The translations under genes and the position numbers were made by a program. The notes under the pieces were generated by a model. That model saw nothing but the letters and a program-made list of their open reading frames with translations, was not told where the DNA came from and made no database searches. A DNA stretch of 64,000 nucleotides from positions 3,038,001-3,102,000 of the forward strand of contig NZ_CP039290.1 of NCBI RefSeq assembly GCF_004798705.1. The letters run 5' to 3'. This DNA comes from Arthrobacter sp. PAMC25564 (GTDB lineage Bacteria > Actinomycetota > Actinomycetes > Actinomycetales > Micrococcaceae). Shown in pieces: positions 46,204 to 53,926 of this stretch (position 1 is its first letter; every line of letters starts with the position of its first letter).

Positions 46204-47355
46204 ATGGCAGACGCCTACATCGTTGACGCGGTGCGCACCCCCGTCGGCAAGCGCAAGGGCGGGTTGTCCGGCGCACATCCCGCCGACATAGCCGCCCACG
46301 TCCTGTCGGGCCTGGTCGGACGCACCGGCATCGATCCTGCGGCCATCGATGACGTCATCCTCGGTTGCCTCGATCAGATTGGCTCCCAGGCTGGCAACAT
46401 TGCGCGCACGGCCTCGCTGGCTGCGGGGTTCCCCGAGAGTGTCCCGGGCGTCACGATCGATCGGCAGTGCGGGTCCAGCCAGCAGGCCGTGCATTTCGCG
46501 GCGCAGGCCGTCATGAGCGGCAGCCAGGATCTCGTCATTGCCGGCGGAGTGCAGAAGATGACGCAGTACCCGATCTTGAGCAGTTACCCCGCTGGCGCCG
46601 CTTATGGCCCCTCCGATCCGTTCACCGGGTCGCTGGGCTGGGCAAACCGCTTTGGTGACGCCGAAGTCTCACAGTTCCTCGCCGCCGATCGCGTCGCCGC
46701 GCAGTGGGGACTGACCCGGGAGGAGCTGGATACCTTCGCGCTCGAGAGTCACCGCCGGGCCGCTGTCGCGGCGGATGAACACCGTTTCGCGAACGAGATC
46801 CTGCCCTTCGGTGACATGAGGGACGACGAGGGAATTCGCCGCAACACCTCGCTGGAGCTGCTGGCCGGGCTCAACCCGATCCTCGAAGGTGGCCTTACGA
46901 CCGCCGGCGCGTCCAGCCAGATCTCGGATGCGGCCTCAGCGCTGCTCATCGCCTCCGGGGATGCTCTCAAGACGCACAACCTCAAGCCACGTGCGCGGGT
47001 CCACCATATGACGGTGCTCGGCGCCGATGCACTGATGCTCCTCACCGCACCAATTCCGGCCACCCGTCGGGCTTTCGAACGCACCGGGTTGACCGCGGAC
47101 GACATCGATCTCTTCGAGTGCAATGAGGCGTTCGCCCCCGTCGTGCTCGCCTGGATGAAGGAGCTGGGTGTCAGTCACGAAAAGGTCAACGTCAACGGTG
47201 GCGCGATCGCGCTGGGCCATCCCACCGGCGCCTCGGGCGGAAGGATCATGACCACCCTGCTCAACGAGATGGAGCGGACAGGTGCCCGCTACGGATTGCA
47301 GACGATGTGCGAGGGCGGCGGCATCGCCAATGTGACGATCCTCGAACGACTCTGA
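46204..47355 (+). CDS. Acetyl-CoA acetyltransferase (thiolase, FadA-like)
   Basis: A 383-residue thiolase. Catalytic residues: Cys in [20 protein letters not shown] (about 91), His in [18 protein letters not shown] and Cys in [20 protein letters not shown] lies upstream of ATG 46204. It is divergent from the fused acyl-CoA dehydrogenase and shares the candidate operator region with it, so both should respond to the same signal. A strong terminator follows. Confidence 0.95.
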   Translation: MADAYIVDAVRTPVGKRKGGLSGAHPADIAAHVLSGLVGRTGIDPAAIDDVILGCLDQIGSQAGNIARTASLAAGFPESVPGVTIDRQCGSSQQAVHFAAQAVMSGSQDLVIAGGVQKMTQYPILSSYPAGAAYGPSDPFTGSLGWANRFGDAEVSQFLAADRVAAQWGLTREELDTFALESHRRAAVAADEHRFANEILPFGDMRDDEGIRRNTSLELLAGLNPILEGGLTTAGASSQISDAASALLIASGDALKTHNLKPRARVHHMTVLGADALMLLTAPIPATRRAFERTGLTADDIDLFECNEAFAPVVLAWMKELGVSHEKVNVNGGAIALGHPTGASGGRIMTTLLNEMERTGARYGLQTMCEGGGIANVTILERL

Positions 47356-47398
47356 CAATTCGCGCCGGCTGACCCGACTGACCCGGCAGAACCGCCAG

Positions 47399-47429
47399 AA
47401 GGCCCCACCCCGCATTGGGGTGGGGCCTT
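47399..47429. terminator. Bidirectional terminator between thiolase and hmgA
   Basis: AAGGCCCCACCCC, a five-base loop, then GGGGTGGGGCCTT: a perfect 13-bp stem with A and T ends. It lies between the convergent thiolase and homogentisate dioxygenase genes. Confidence 0.9.
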
Positions 47430-47464
47430 CGCCGTGAACCTGCTTTACGCCGCCGTCAACAATC

Positions 47465-48661
47465 TCAGAGAGCGCGGCCGCCCTGCGCTGCCTTCGCCCA
47501 ACTCCAGGCATAGGCGCCATCATCGCTGGCCCGGCCGGCCTCACCGAGTTCGAGAGGGGCGAACGTGTCAACCATCACCGCCGTCTCGTCGAAGAACTCT
47601 GCGCCCAGTGACCCCTCGGCCGCGCCCGGCTGCGGCCCGTGCGAGTGCCCGCCCGGGTGGAGGCTGATGGAACCGGCACTGATGCCGGAGCCCTTCCGGG
47701 CTTCGTAGTCGCCCGCGACGTAGAACATCACCTCGTCCGAGTCAACGTTGGAGTGATAGTAGGGAACCGGGATCGCCAGCGGGTGGTAGTCGACCTTGCG
47801 GGGCAGGAAGTTGCAGATCACAAAGTTGTGTCCCTCGAAGACCTGATGCACGGGCGGCGGCTGATGAACTTTGCCCGTGATCGGCATGTAGTCCTCGATG
47901 TTAAAGGTGTAGGGGTAGATGCACCCGTCCCATCCGACGACGTCGAAGGCGTGGGTCGCGTATACCAGCCTCGTCCCCACGACTCCAGCGCTGGTCCGGT
48001 GTTTGACGAGGACTTCGACGTTCTCACCCTCCACCAGCAAGGGTGCCACGGGTCCGTGCAGATCCCGCTCGCAGTAGGGTGCGTGCTCCAGGAGCTGCCC
48101 GAACCTCGACAGGTAGTTCTTCGGCGGATGAATGTGGGAATTGGCTTCGACCGGAAAGAGTCGAGAACTGACGCTGGGTACCCACTGGTGATCGGTGCCC
48201 CGAGGGATCATCACGTAATCGCCGGCGCGGTAGGGCACAACCCCGAACACCGTACGCACGATCCCCTCCCCCGACTCCACATACACACACTCGTCGCCGA
48301 TCGCGTTGCGGTAGATCGACGAAGGCTCGGTGCCCGTGACGACATAGGCCATGCGCACGTCGTTGTTGCCGAGGACCAACCGTCGGCCGGTCACGGCGTC
48401 CGCGGTCTCACCCTCGAAGAGCGTATGCAACGGAAAGTGCAACGGTCGGAGCGGGTGGTTTGGTGTGAGCGTCTGATCCGGCAGCTCCCACACGTCGCTT
48501 GCTACGATCGCGGACGGGATACCCCGGTGGTAGAGCAACGAGGAGTTCGATGAGAACCCTTCCTCACCCACCAGCTCCTCGCGGTAGAGGTTGCCATCAG
48601 AATCACGGTGTTGGGTATGGCGTGTGCGGGGCACTTCGCCGATGCTGCGGTAATGGACCAC
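47465..48661 (-). CDS. hmgA: Homogentisate 1,2-dioxygenase
   Basis: A 398-residue cupin-fold Fe(II) dioxygenase that opens the homogentisate ring to 4-maleylacetoacetate. Family blocks are VVHYRSIGEVPRTRHTQH at the N-terminus, YRAGDYVMIPRGTDHQWV, NSHIHPPKNYLSRFG and SLHPGGHSHGPQPGAAEG, with metal-ligand His/Glu region in PVPYYHSNVDSDEVMFYVAG. The GTG start at 48661 follows the thiolase-fold gene stop by one base, with GAGGAAG as ribosome site. It is the last gene of the 15-gene operon. Sequence is closer to the actinobacterial form than to proteobacterial HmgA. Confidence 0.93.
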   Translation of the reverse strand: MVHYRSIGEVPRTRHTQHRDSDGNLYREELVGEEGFSSNSSLLYHRGIPSAIVASDVWELPDQTLTPNHPLRPLHFPLHTLFEGETADAVTGRRLVLGNNDVRMAYVVTGTEPSSIYRNAIGDECVYVESGEGIVRTVFGVVPYRAGDYVMIPRGTDHQWVPSVSSRLFPVEANSHIHPPKNYLSRFGQLLEHAPYCERDLHGPVAPLLVEGENVEVLVKHRTSAGVVGTRLVYATHAFDVVGWDGCIYPYTFNIEDYMPITGKVHQPPPVHQVFEGHNFVICNFLPRKVDYHPLAIPVPYYHSNVDSDEVMFYVAGDYEARKGSGISAGSISLHPGGHSHGPQPGAAEGSLGAEFFDETAVMVDTFAPLELGEAGRASDDGAYAWSWAKAAQGGRAL

Positions 48662-48662
48662 G

Positions 48663-49802
48663 TTACTTCCTCTTGCCTCTGGTGAATATTTGCGTGTAGC
48701 ACACTCCGCCGACGCCCACGAGCTGCACCAGGCCGACCTGGTCTCCGTGGTTGCGGAAGCGTCGCAGGGTCTCGTGGACCTGGGCCAGCCCGGTGCCGCC
48801 GCTCGCGTGCCCGCGGGCAATCAAGCCGCCGTCCGTGGAAACTTCGGCGAGGCCGAACTTCTCACGGGATCCGGGCCCGAATGCTCCCCGCTCGAGGAGT
48901 TCCTCGGTCTCGCCGGGAACACTCAGGCCAATCTGCTCGCAGTAGACGATTTCCTCGACGGCGAACGCGTCGTGGACCTGCACCACGTCAAGGTCCTTCG
49001 GGCCGACGCCGGCGATCGTGAGGGCCGCCTGGGCACCGGCGCCCGTGATCGTCGCCGAACCGATGATCGCACCTTCGAGGATGAGGCCATCTTCGTAGAC
49101 CTCCGTGTTCGAAACCGACGCGGAGATCTTCGCGACGTACGGGCTCGCGCCCCGGGTACGTGCCAGCATCTCGGCCGACATCAGCACCGCAGCGCCGGCA
49201 CCATCGCCCCATGGGGTGCACATCATCGATGTGATGGGTGCGGCGATCAGGCGCGAGCCGAGCACCTTCTCGACCGTTACCGTTTCGGTCGGCTGCCGCA
49301 GCGCGTTCGGATTGCCAGCCGCGTAGTTCCAGTTCTTGGCAGCCACGAGGGCCAGGTGGCGCTCGGTCGTGCCGACCTCCTGCGCGCGGCGGTTCGCCCA
49401 CATGGAGAACAGGCTCACCGGCGGTGCGAAGCCCTGGGCGGCAATGGCCATTTCTGCTGATCCGGTCGCTTCCGGCGCGTCGTAGCCAATCACCAACACG
49501 ACCTCGTGGAGCCCCGATGCGATTGCCAACCAGGCATCGTGCATGGCGGCCAGGCCACTGGCCGAGGCGTTCGTGACATGGTGCACCGGCACCCCGGTCA
49601 TGCCCAACTCACGGGCGAGGTAGATCGCACGCGGGCTGTTGGGGAGTGCCGAGCCGCCATATACCGCCTCAACGGCGGCGAAATCGATGCCCGCGTCGAG
49701 GAGGGCCGCCCGGCCGGCGTGCCGGCCGAGCATACGACCGCTGCCTGCCTCATATTTTTTGAACGGAGTCAGGCCCGTTCCTGACACAAAGACATCACGC
49801 AC
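48663..49802 (-). CDS. Thiolase-fold lipid-transfer (SCP-x/Ltp2-like) protein
   Basis: A 379-residue thiolase-superfamily protein of the Ltp2/SCP-x N-terminal type. It has VSGTGLTPFKKYEAGSGRML, VTNASASGLAAMHDAWLAIA (where true thiolases have the nucleophilic Cys, here Ala/Ser), VQVHDAFAVEEIVYCEQIGL and LIARGHASGGTGLAQVHETL. Loss of the nucleophile and pairing with an OB-fold DUF35 protein fit retro-aldolases that remove the last side-chain piece in steroid degradation. GTG 49802 overlaps the stop of its DUF35 partner; an ATG at 49820 is the alternative. Confidence 0.88.
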   Translation of the reverse strand: MRDVFVSGTGLTPFKKYEAGSGRMLGRHAGRAALLDAGIDFAAVEAVYGGSALPNSPRAIYLARELGMTGVPVHHVTNASASGLAAMHDAWLAIASGLHEVVLVIGYDAPEATGSAEMAIAAQGFAPPVSLFSMWANRRAQEVGTTERHLALVAAKNWNYAAGNPNALRQPTETVTVEKVLGSRLIAAPITSMMCTPWGDGAGAAVLMSAEMLARTRGASPYVAKISASVSNTEVYEDGLILEGAIIGSATITGAGAQAALTIAGVGPKDLDVVQVHDAFAVEEIVYCEQIGLSVPGETEELLERGAFGPGSREKFGLAEVSTDGGLIARGHASGGTGLAQVHETLRRFRNHGDQVGLVQLVGVGGVCYTQIFTRGKRK

Positions 49803-50091
49803 CTTGAAAGCTCCATCCATTCTCGTCACCAATGAGCCGGTAGGCGTTTCCGATCACCGGATCACCCGGCGCCAGCTCAGCCTGCAGGCGAACGCCGTCG
49901 GGCAGGTCAATCAGCCCGTATGTGGTGTCGCCGACCACGGCGAAGGAGTAGAGGACGCCGGTCGTCGATAGCTGCACTTCTTCCAGGGCGCGCAAGGCGC
50001 CGTCGACGCTGAACGCCCGGGGCGGAAAGAACACTTCCCCCGTGAGCTTGTCCCTGGACCCGGTCAATGCGAACGTGCTCGCGTCTGTCAT
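49795..50091 (-). CDS. DUF35 OB-fold protein without zinc ribbon
   Basis: A 98-residue protein: LTGEVFFPPRAFSVDGALRA, VLYSFAVVGDTTYGLIDLPD and GDPVIGNAYRLIGDENGW. This is the OB-fold half of the DUF35 family; the Cys4 rubredoxin-like ribbon is absent. DUF35 proteins form complexes with SCP-x/Ltp2-type thiolase-fold proteins and are needed for aldolase activity. It overlaps both neighbours. Confidence 0.75.
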   Translation of the reverse strand: MTDASTFALTGSRDKLTGEVFFPPRAFSVDGALRALEEVQLSTTGVLYSFAVVGDTTYGLIDLPDGVRLQAELAPGDPVIGNAYRLIGDENGWSFQGA

Positions 50092-50903
50092 GGCTTTGGC
50101 CGTTCTATGATTCGATACGTCAACCGGGCCCGCACGGCTCCGGCGTCGTCACGGATGATCAGGTGAGCATCCGCTAAGTTCATCAATCCTTGCCGGCCCT
50201 CGACGGCACGACGTCCCGAGTGGCCCTCGGTCACCCAGAGCCGTTCCCCGACCCGGATCGGCTGGTCACCGAACTCGAGCTCGGTGCTGCCATGGACGAC
50301 CCTGGTGAAATCGAAGTCGAGCCGCTGCACGAAGTCACGCGACGAAGGCGTCCAGCGCATCGCCGTTGGCAGGAATGCCGGGTGGATTTCCGTTTCATCC
50401 GCGACGCGTCGGGTGTCCCCGACCGCGACGGCGAACAGGCGGGCCGCTCCTTCTTCGACCGGCCAGCGGAACGGGTTCCCCAGAGCGGTGAAGTCCGGCG
50501 GCAGGGTCGCCAGTTCCAGGAAAGGTCCGCCGAGGACCACCGCACCGTCCATGACCACGGAATCCCCCTCGGTCACTCGGGTCCCGATCGTTGAGGTGCC
50601 GTCGGCGTCGGCGATCGGATCGTCGAAGCTGACGGCGAGCTGCGCACCAGCCAAGGCCGGTGCCTTGAACCGGACCGCGACGCGGCGCAGGTCTGTGAGG
50701 TCATGGGCGCTGTGCAGCTCCGTCAGGAGCAAGGCCGTCATCATTGACCCCACCACGACGGGTCGGTCGAAGCCGGCGGCCCGGGCGGCCTGCTGCTCGT
50801 AGTGCAGTGGGTTGAAATCGCCGCTCGAGCCGGCGTAGCGGACCAGGCGCTCAATAGTGATCGGGCCGCCGAACGTGGGTCGTTCGGTCTGCGTCGCACT
50901 CAT
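50088..50903 (-). CDS. MaoC-like double-hotdog hydratase
   Basis: A 271-residue protein. The first hotdog (residues 10-130) carries the hydratase motif VRYAGSSGDFNPLHYEQQAA with the catalytic Asp/His, followed by VVGSMMTALLLTEL. The second half (150-271) is a degenerate hotdog (FVQRLDFDFTRVVHGSTEL). It should hydrate an enoyl-CoA. The order, active domain first, differs from eukaryotic-type MFE2 hydratases. It overlaps the SDR stop by four bases. Confidence 0.8.
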   Translation of the reverse strand: MSATQTERPTFGGPITIERLVRYAGSSGDFNPLHYEQQAARAAGFDRPVVVGSMMTALLLTELHSAHDLTDLRRVAVRFKAPALAGAQLAVSFDDPIADADGTSTIGTRVTEGDSVVMDGAVVLGGPFLELATLPPDFTALGNPFRWPVEEGAARLFAVAVGDTRRVADETEIHPAFLPTAMRWTPSSRDFVQRLDFDFTRVVHGSTELEFGDQPIRVGERLWVTEGHSGRRAVEGRQGLMNLADAHLIIRDDAGAVRARLTYRIIERPKP

Positions 50904-51868
50904 GCCTGCTCCGAAGGGGCGAACTCGCGCAGTGCTGGGGTCAGTTCCACGATCTTTTCCGCGGCGTCATCGAGCTCCTCAAAGCTCCACCGGTGACCGG
51001 CGCGGAGCTCGGCCACTTGGGGCCAGACCTCGAAGAACTGGATTCGATCGCCCTCGACGCCGTACACCGAACCGGACGGGGCCGGGCAATTCTCGATGCC
51101 GAGCCACGTTACGAACGGCGCCACGTTACCGGCATCCCAGTAGTCGAAGGTGCCCTCTGCCACCGGCTTGCCTACGTTTTCGGCGGCATCCGGCGTGCCC
51201 ATCGTGAGACGCGTTCGCGCACTCGGCGCGATCGCGTAGCTGCGCACCTTGAGGCGCTCATTGAGTTCGCGGTGCGCGACCAGCGCGAAAGTCGCGAGGC
51301 CGCCCTTTGCCGCGCCGTAATTCGCCTGGCCCGGGATGCCCAGCATCCCCGACATGCTGGTCGTGGAGATGAGAACCCGGTCTTGGAGGTCGCCCGCCTT
51401 GGATCGCTCCCGCCAGAAACCGGCCACGGCGCGTGTCGTCGAGAAGTGGCCGCGCAGGTGGACGTTGATGACGGCGTCCCATTGTTCCGGCTCCATCGTG
51501 ACGAGCATCTTGTCGCGCAGGATACCGGCATTGTTGATGAGCACGTGCACGTCGCCGAACGCATCGACAGCGCTCCTGACCACGCCTTTCCCGCCGTCGG
51601 TCGTGGAGATGTCGTCGGTGTTGGCGACGGCCGTGCCGCCAGCCTCCTCGATCTCATTGACGACCAGTTGGGCGGCGCCTGCGTTGCGGCCCTCGCCGTC
51701 CAGGGCCGTGCCGAGGTCGTTCACGACGACCTGGGCACCGTGGGCCGCCGCGAGCAGCGCGTACTCCCGGCCGAGGCCTGATCCGGCACCAGTGACGATG
51801 ACGACTCGGCCAGCGAGTCGGGAAGTTGTGGGCACGATGATGTTCCTTTTCTGCAGTGGACTACTCAT
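50900..51868 (-). CDS. SDR-family oxidoreductase
   Basis: A 322-residue SDR starting at ATG 51868, which overlaps the fumarylacetoacetase stop. NAD motif VVIVTGAGSGLGREYALLAA, VLINNAGILRDKMLVTMEPE, Ser in LISTTSMSGMLGIPG and YxxxK in NYGAAKGGLATFAL. The 3-hydroxyacyl-CoA dehydrogenase-like domain matches the HSD17B4/FabG4 group. Likely role is oxidation of a 3-hydroxyacyl-CoA formed by the adjacent hydratase. Confidence 0.9.
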   Translation of the reverse strand: MSSPLQKRNIIVPTTSRLAGRVVIVTGAGSGLGREYALLAAAHGAQVVVNDLGTALDGEGRNAGAAQLVVNEIEEAGGTAVANTDDISTTDGGKGVVRSAVDAFGDVHVLINNAGILRDKMLVTMEPEQWDAVINVHLRGHFSTTRAVAGFWRERSKAGDLQDRVLISTTSMSGMLGIPGQANYGAAKGGLATFALVAHRELNERLKVRSYAIAPSARTRLTMGTPDAAENVGKPVAEGTFDYWDAGNVAPFVTWLGIENCPAPSGSVYGVEGDRIQFFEVWPQVAELRAGHRWSFEELDDAAEKIVELTPALREFAPSEQA

Positions 51869-53045
51869 GGGTGGGCCTCCTTGCGGGGCGCACGGTTCCT
51901 GTGACGTCGCCGAGGCCAATCCGGCGACCTGAAGCACCGAGGGCCGTAGCGGTAATGGTGACGTTGTCGCCGTCCTCAAGGAACGTCCTGTTCTCACCGT
52001 TCAACGTCACGGGCTGGGCACCGTTCCACGACAGCTCGATGAAGGAGCCACGCTGGTCGGGTTCGGGCCCGGAGATGGTGCCGGATGCGAACAGGTCGCC
52101 GGTTCGGGCACTGGCGCCGTTGCTGGTCATGTGAGCGAGCATCTGGGCCGGCGACCAGTACATGTCCCGGTAGTTCGGCGAGCTGACAGCGACGCCGTTC
52201 CACTCGACGGTGAAGCCGATGTCGAGGCCCCAGTCCTGCGACGCCCGGAGGTGCGGCAGCACCTGGGGTTGCTGGAGCGTTGTGGGGATCCGGGCGGCCT
52301 GGAGCGCCGCGAACGGCACAACCCACGCACTGATCGACGTAGCGAAGCTCTTGCCGAGGTTGGGGCCCAGCGGCACGTACTCCCAGGCCTGGATGTCGCG
52401 TGCCGACCAGTCGTTGACGACGACGACGCCGAAGACGTGCTTGTCGAACTCGTCGGGGGCAATGGGGTCATCTGCGGGTGTTCCGACGCCGACGACGAAT
52501 CCGAGCTCGACCTCGATGTCCAGTCGGCGGGACGGACCGAAGGTCGGCGTCGCGTCGGCCGGAGGCTTGCGCTGTCCGCTGGGGCGCGCGATGTCGGTGC
52601 CCGAGACGACGACCGTGCCGGCGCGCCCGTGGTACCCCACCGGGAGGTGCTTCCAGTTCGGCAGCAATGGCGCCGAGTCTGGTCGGAAAAGTCGGCCGAG
52701 GTTTGTTGCGTGATGCTCGGAGGCATAGAAGACGACGTAGTCGGCGACATCGAATGGCAGGTGGAGCCGCACGTCCGCGAGGGAATGGGAAACAGCCGGA
52801 TCGATCTCGTCCCGGACCGCCTCCATCACACCCGCACGAACCTCGGCCCACCGCTCTGGCCCCTGGGCCATGAAGGGGTTGAGGGTGCTGGTCGCGAGCG
52901 ACGCGTCGCCAAGTAGGGCGGCCACATCAAGCACATCATCGCCCAGCCGTACGCCGATCCGGGGCGATCCACCCGGAGGCGAGAAGACACCGTACGGGAG
53001 GTTGTCCGGACCGAATAGGTGGCCGGCACTTGTTGTGGGTGTCAT
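51861..53045 (-). CDS. fahA: Fumarylacetoacetase
   Basis: A 394-residue FAH that cleaves fumarylacetoacetate to fumarate and acetoacetate, last step of the homogentisate pathway. The N-terminal SH3-like domain has LPYGVFSPPGGSPRIGVRLG. The C-terminal domain has DYVVFYASEHHATNLGRLFR with the catalytic His, LPVGYHGRAGTVVVSGTDI, RLDIEVELGFVVG and VVVNDWSARDIQAWEYVPLG with metal ligands. Length and motifs are normal. It overlaps genes on both sides. Confidence 0.95.
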   Translation of the reverse strand: MTPTTSAGHLFGPDNLPYGVFSPPGGSPRIGVRLGDDVLDVAALLGDASLATSTLNPFMAQGPERWAEVRAGVMEAVRDEIDPAVSHSLADVRLHLPFDVADYVVFYASEHHATNLGRLFRPDSAPLLPNWKHLPVGYHGRAGTVVVSGTDIARPSGQRKPPADATPTFGPSRRLDIEVELGFVVGVGTPADDPIAPDEFDKHVFGVVVVNDWSARDIQAWEYVPLGPNLGKSFATSISAWVVPFAALQAARIPTTLQQPQVLPHLRASQDWGLDIGFTVEWNGVAVSSPNYRDMYWSPAQMLAHMTSNGASARTGDLFASGTISGPEPDQRGSFIELSWNGAQPVTLNGENRTFLEDGDNVTITATALGASGRRIGLGDVTGTVRPARRPTHE

Positions 53046-53926
53046 GAGTCCTCACTTTCGATCGGCACGAGTAAGCCCAACCCCATCAGGTCGCTCAGCG
53101 GGTCGATGACGCTGCAGCTGCCGAAGGACGTGAAGTGTCGTCTGGCGCGTTCCACACCGGCGGTGCCGAGTTGCTGGACGAGGGCAGCAATTCGCTCGGC
53201 GCTTCGTTCGGCCAGGAGCGATACAAGGTCGTCGCGGCTCGCCCCACCGGCGCCTGCCTCGGCGGCGAGCAGAAGGTTGAGAAAGCCGTGCTGCTCGAAA
53301 CCGGTCTCGGGGTCGGTGTTGCGCAGGGCCCGATGCAGGCCGGCGGTGGCCTTGAAACTGACGCCCGCGGCGAGAACAGCGCGCAGGGTGGTAGCGAGCT
53401 CAACCTCCGTCGGATAGAGCTCCCGGCGATCACCGCCGGTGCGGAGCTTGGCGCGTGCGCCCGCCGCAGCGACCTCGGCGAGCACTGCGTCCCGACGCTC
53501 GTCGCGGGGGATCTCGACCGCGGTCTCGATCGCACGCCCGCCGAGCGCCGAGGTGATGCGCGAGACAAGACCCTCTACGGTCTCACCTGGCGGCACAGCC
53601 ACTTCGACCGCGCCGACTTCAACGAGGGCAGGGGTCACCGCCAGAGTCTCGGCGATCGTGCCGGGCCCTGCCGGAAACGTGAAGCAGACCGGGAGCGGCC
53701 TCCCGGCCGGACTGACCAGCGCCCTGAGTGACTCCGCTGCCGTTCCGGGCAGCACCAGCGGGCCGACCATGTCGGCATACCAGGAGCTCCGATATTCGCC
53801 GTGCCACATGACAGCATCGGGCAGCGTCGCCGAACCGGGCGGAAACACTGCGGCGTCGTCGACCAGGCCGGCGGTGAGCGCGGCCTGGAACTCGATGTCA
53901 GGGGTGGTGCGGCTGTCAGCGCGCAT
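53042..53926 (-). CDS. Unknown conserved protein in the homogentisate operon
   Basis: A 294-residue soluble protein. Start ATG 53926 overlaps the acyl-CoA dehydrogenase stop. Sequence is Ala/Glu/Val-rich with alternating strands and helices: VDDAAVFPPGSATLPDAVMW, LPVCFTFPAGPGTIAETLAV, VEVAVPPGETVEGLVSRITS, SFKATAGLHRALRNTDPETG. This looks like a TIM-barrel protein in which FKATAGLH and KLRTGG could be active-site strands. I do not recognise a family. Its position directly before FAH, with a four-base overlap, suggests a role in the same pathway. Confidence 0.6.
   Translation of the reverse strand: MRADSRTTPDIEFQAALTAGLVDDAAVFPPGSATLPDAVMWHGEYRSSWYADMVGPLVLPGTAAESLRALVSPAGRPLPVCFTFPAGPGTIAETLAVTPALVEVGAVEVAVPPGETVEGLVSRITSALGGRAIETAVEIPRDERRDAVLAEVAAAGARAKLRTGGDRRELYPTEVELATTLRAVLAAGVSFKATAGLHRALRNTDPETGFEQHGFLNLLLAAEAGAGGASRDDLVSLLAERSAERIAALVQQLGTAGVERARRHFTSFGSCSVIDPLSDLMGLGLLVPIESEDS

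Noticed and set aside
48663..49802. True degradative thiolase
   Set aside because: The nucleophilic Cys is absent and a DUF35 partner overlaps it, which fits the Ltp2/SCP-x group instead.
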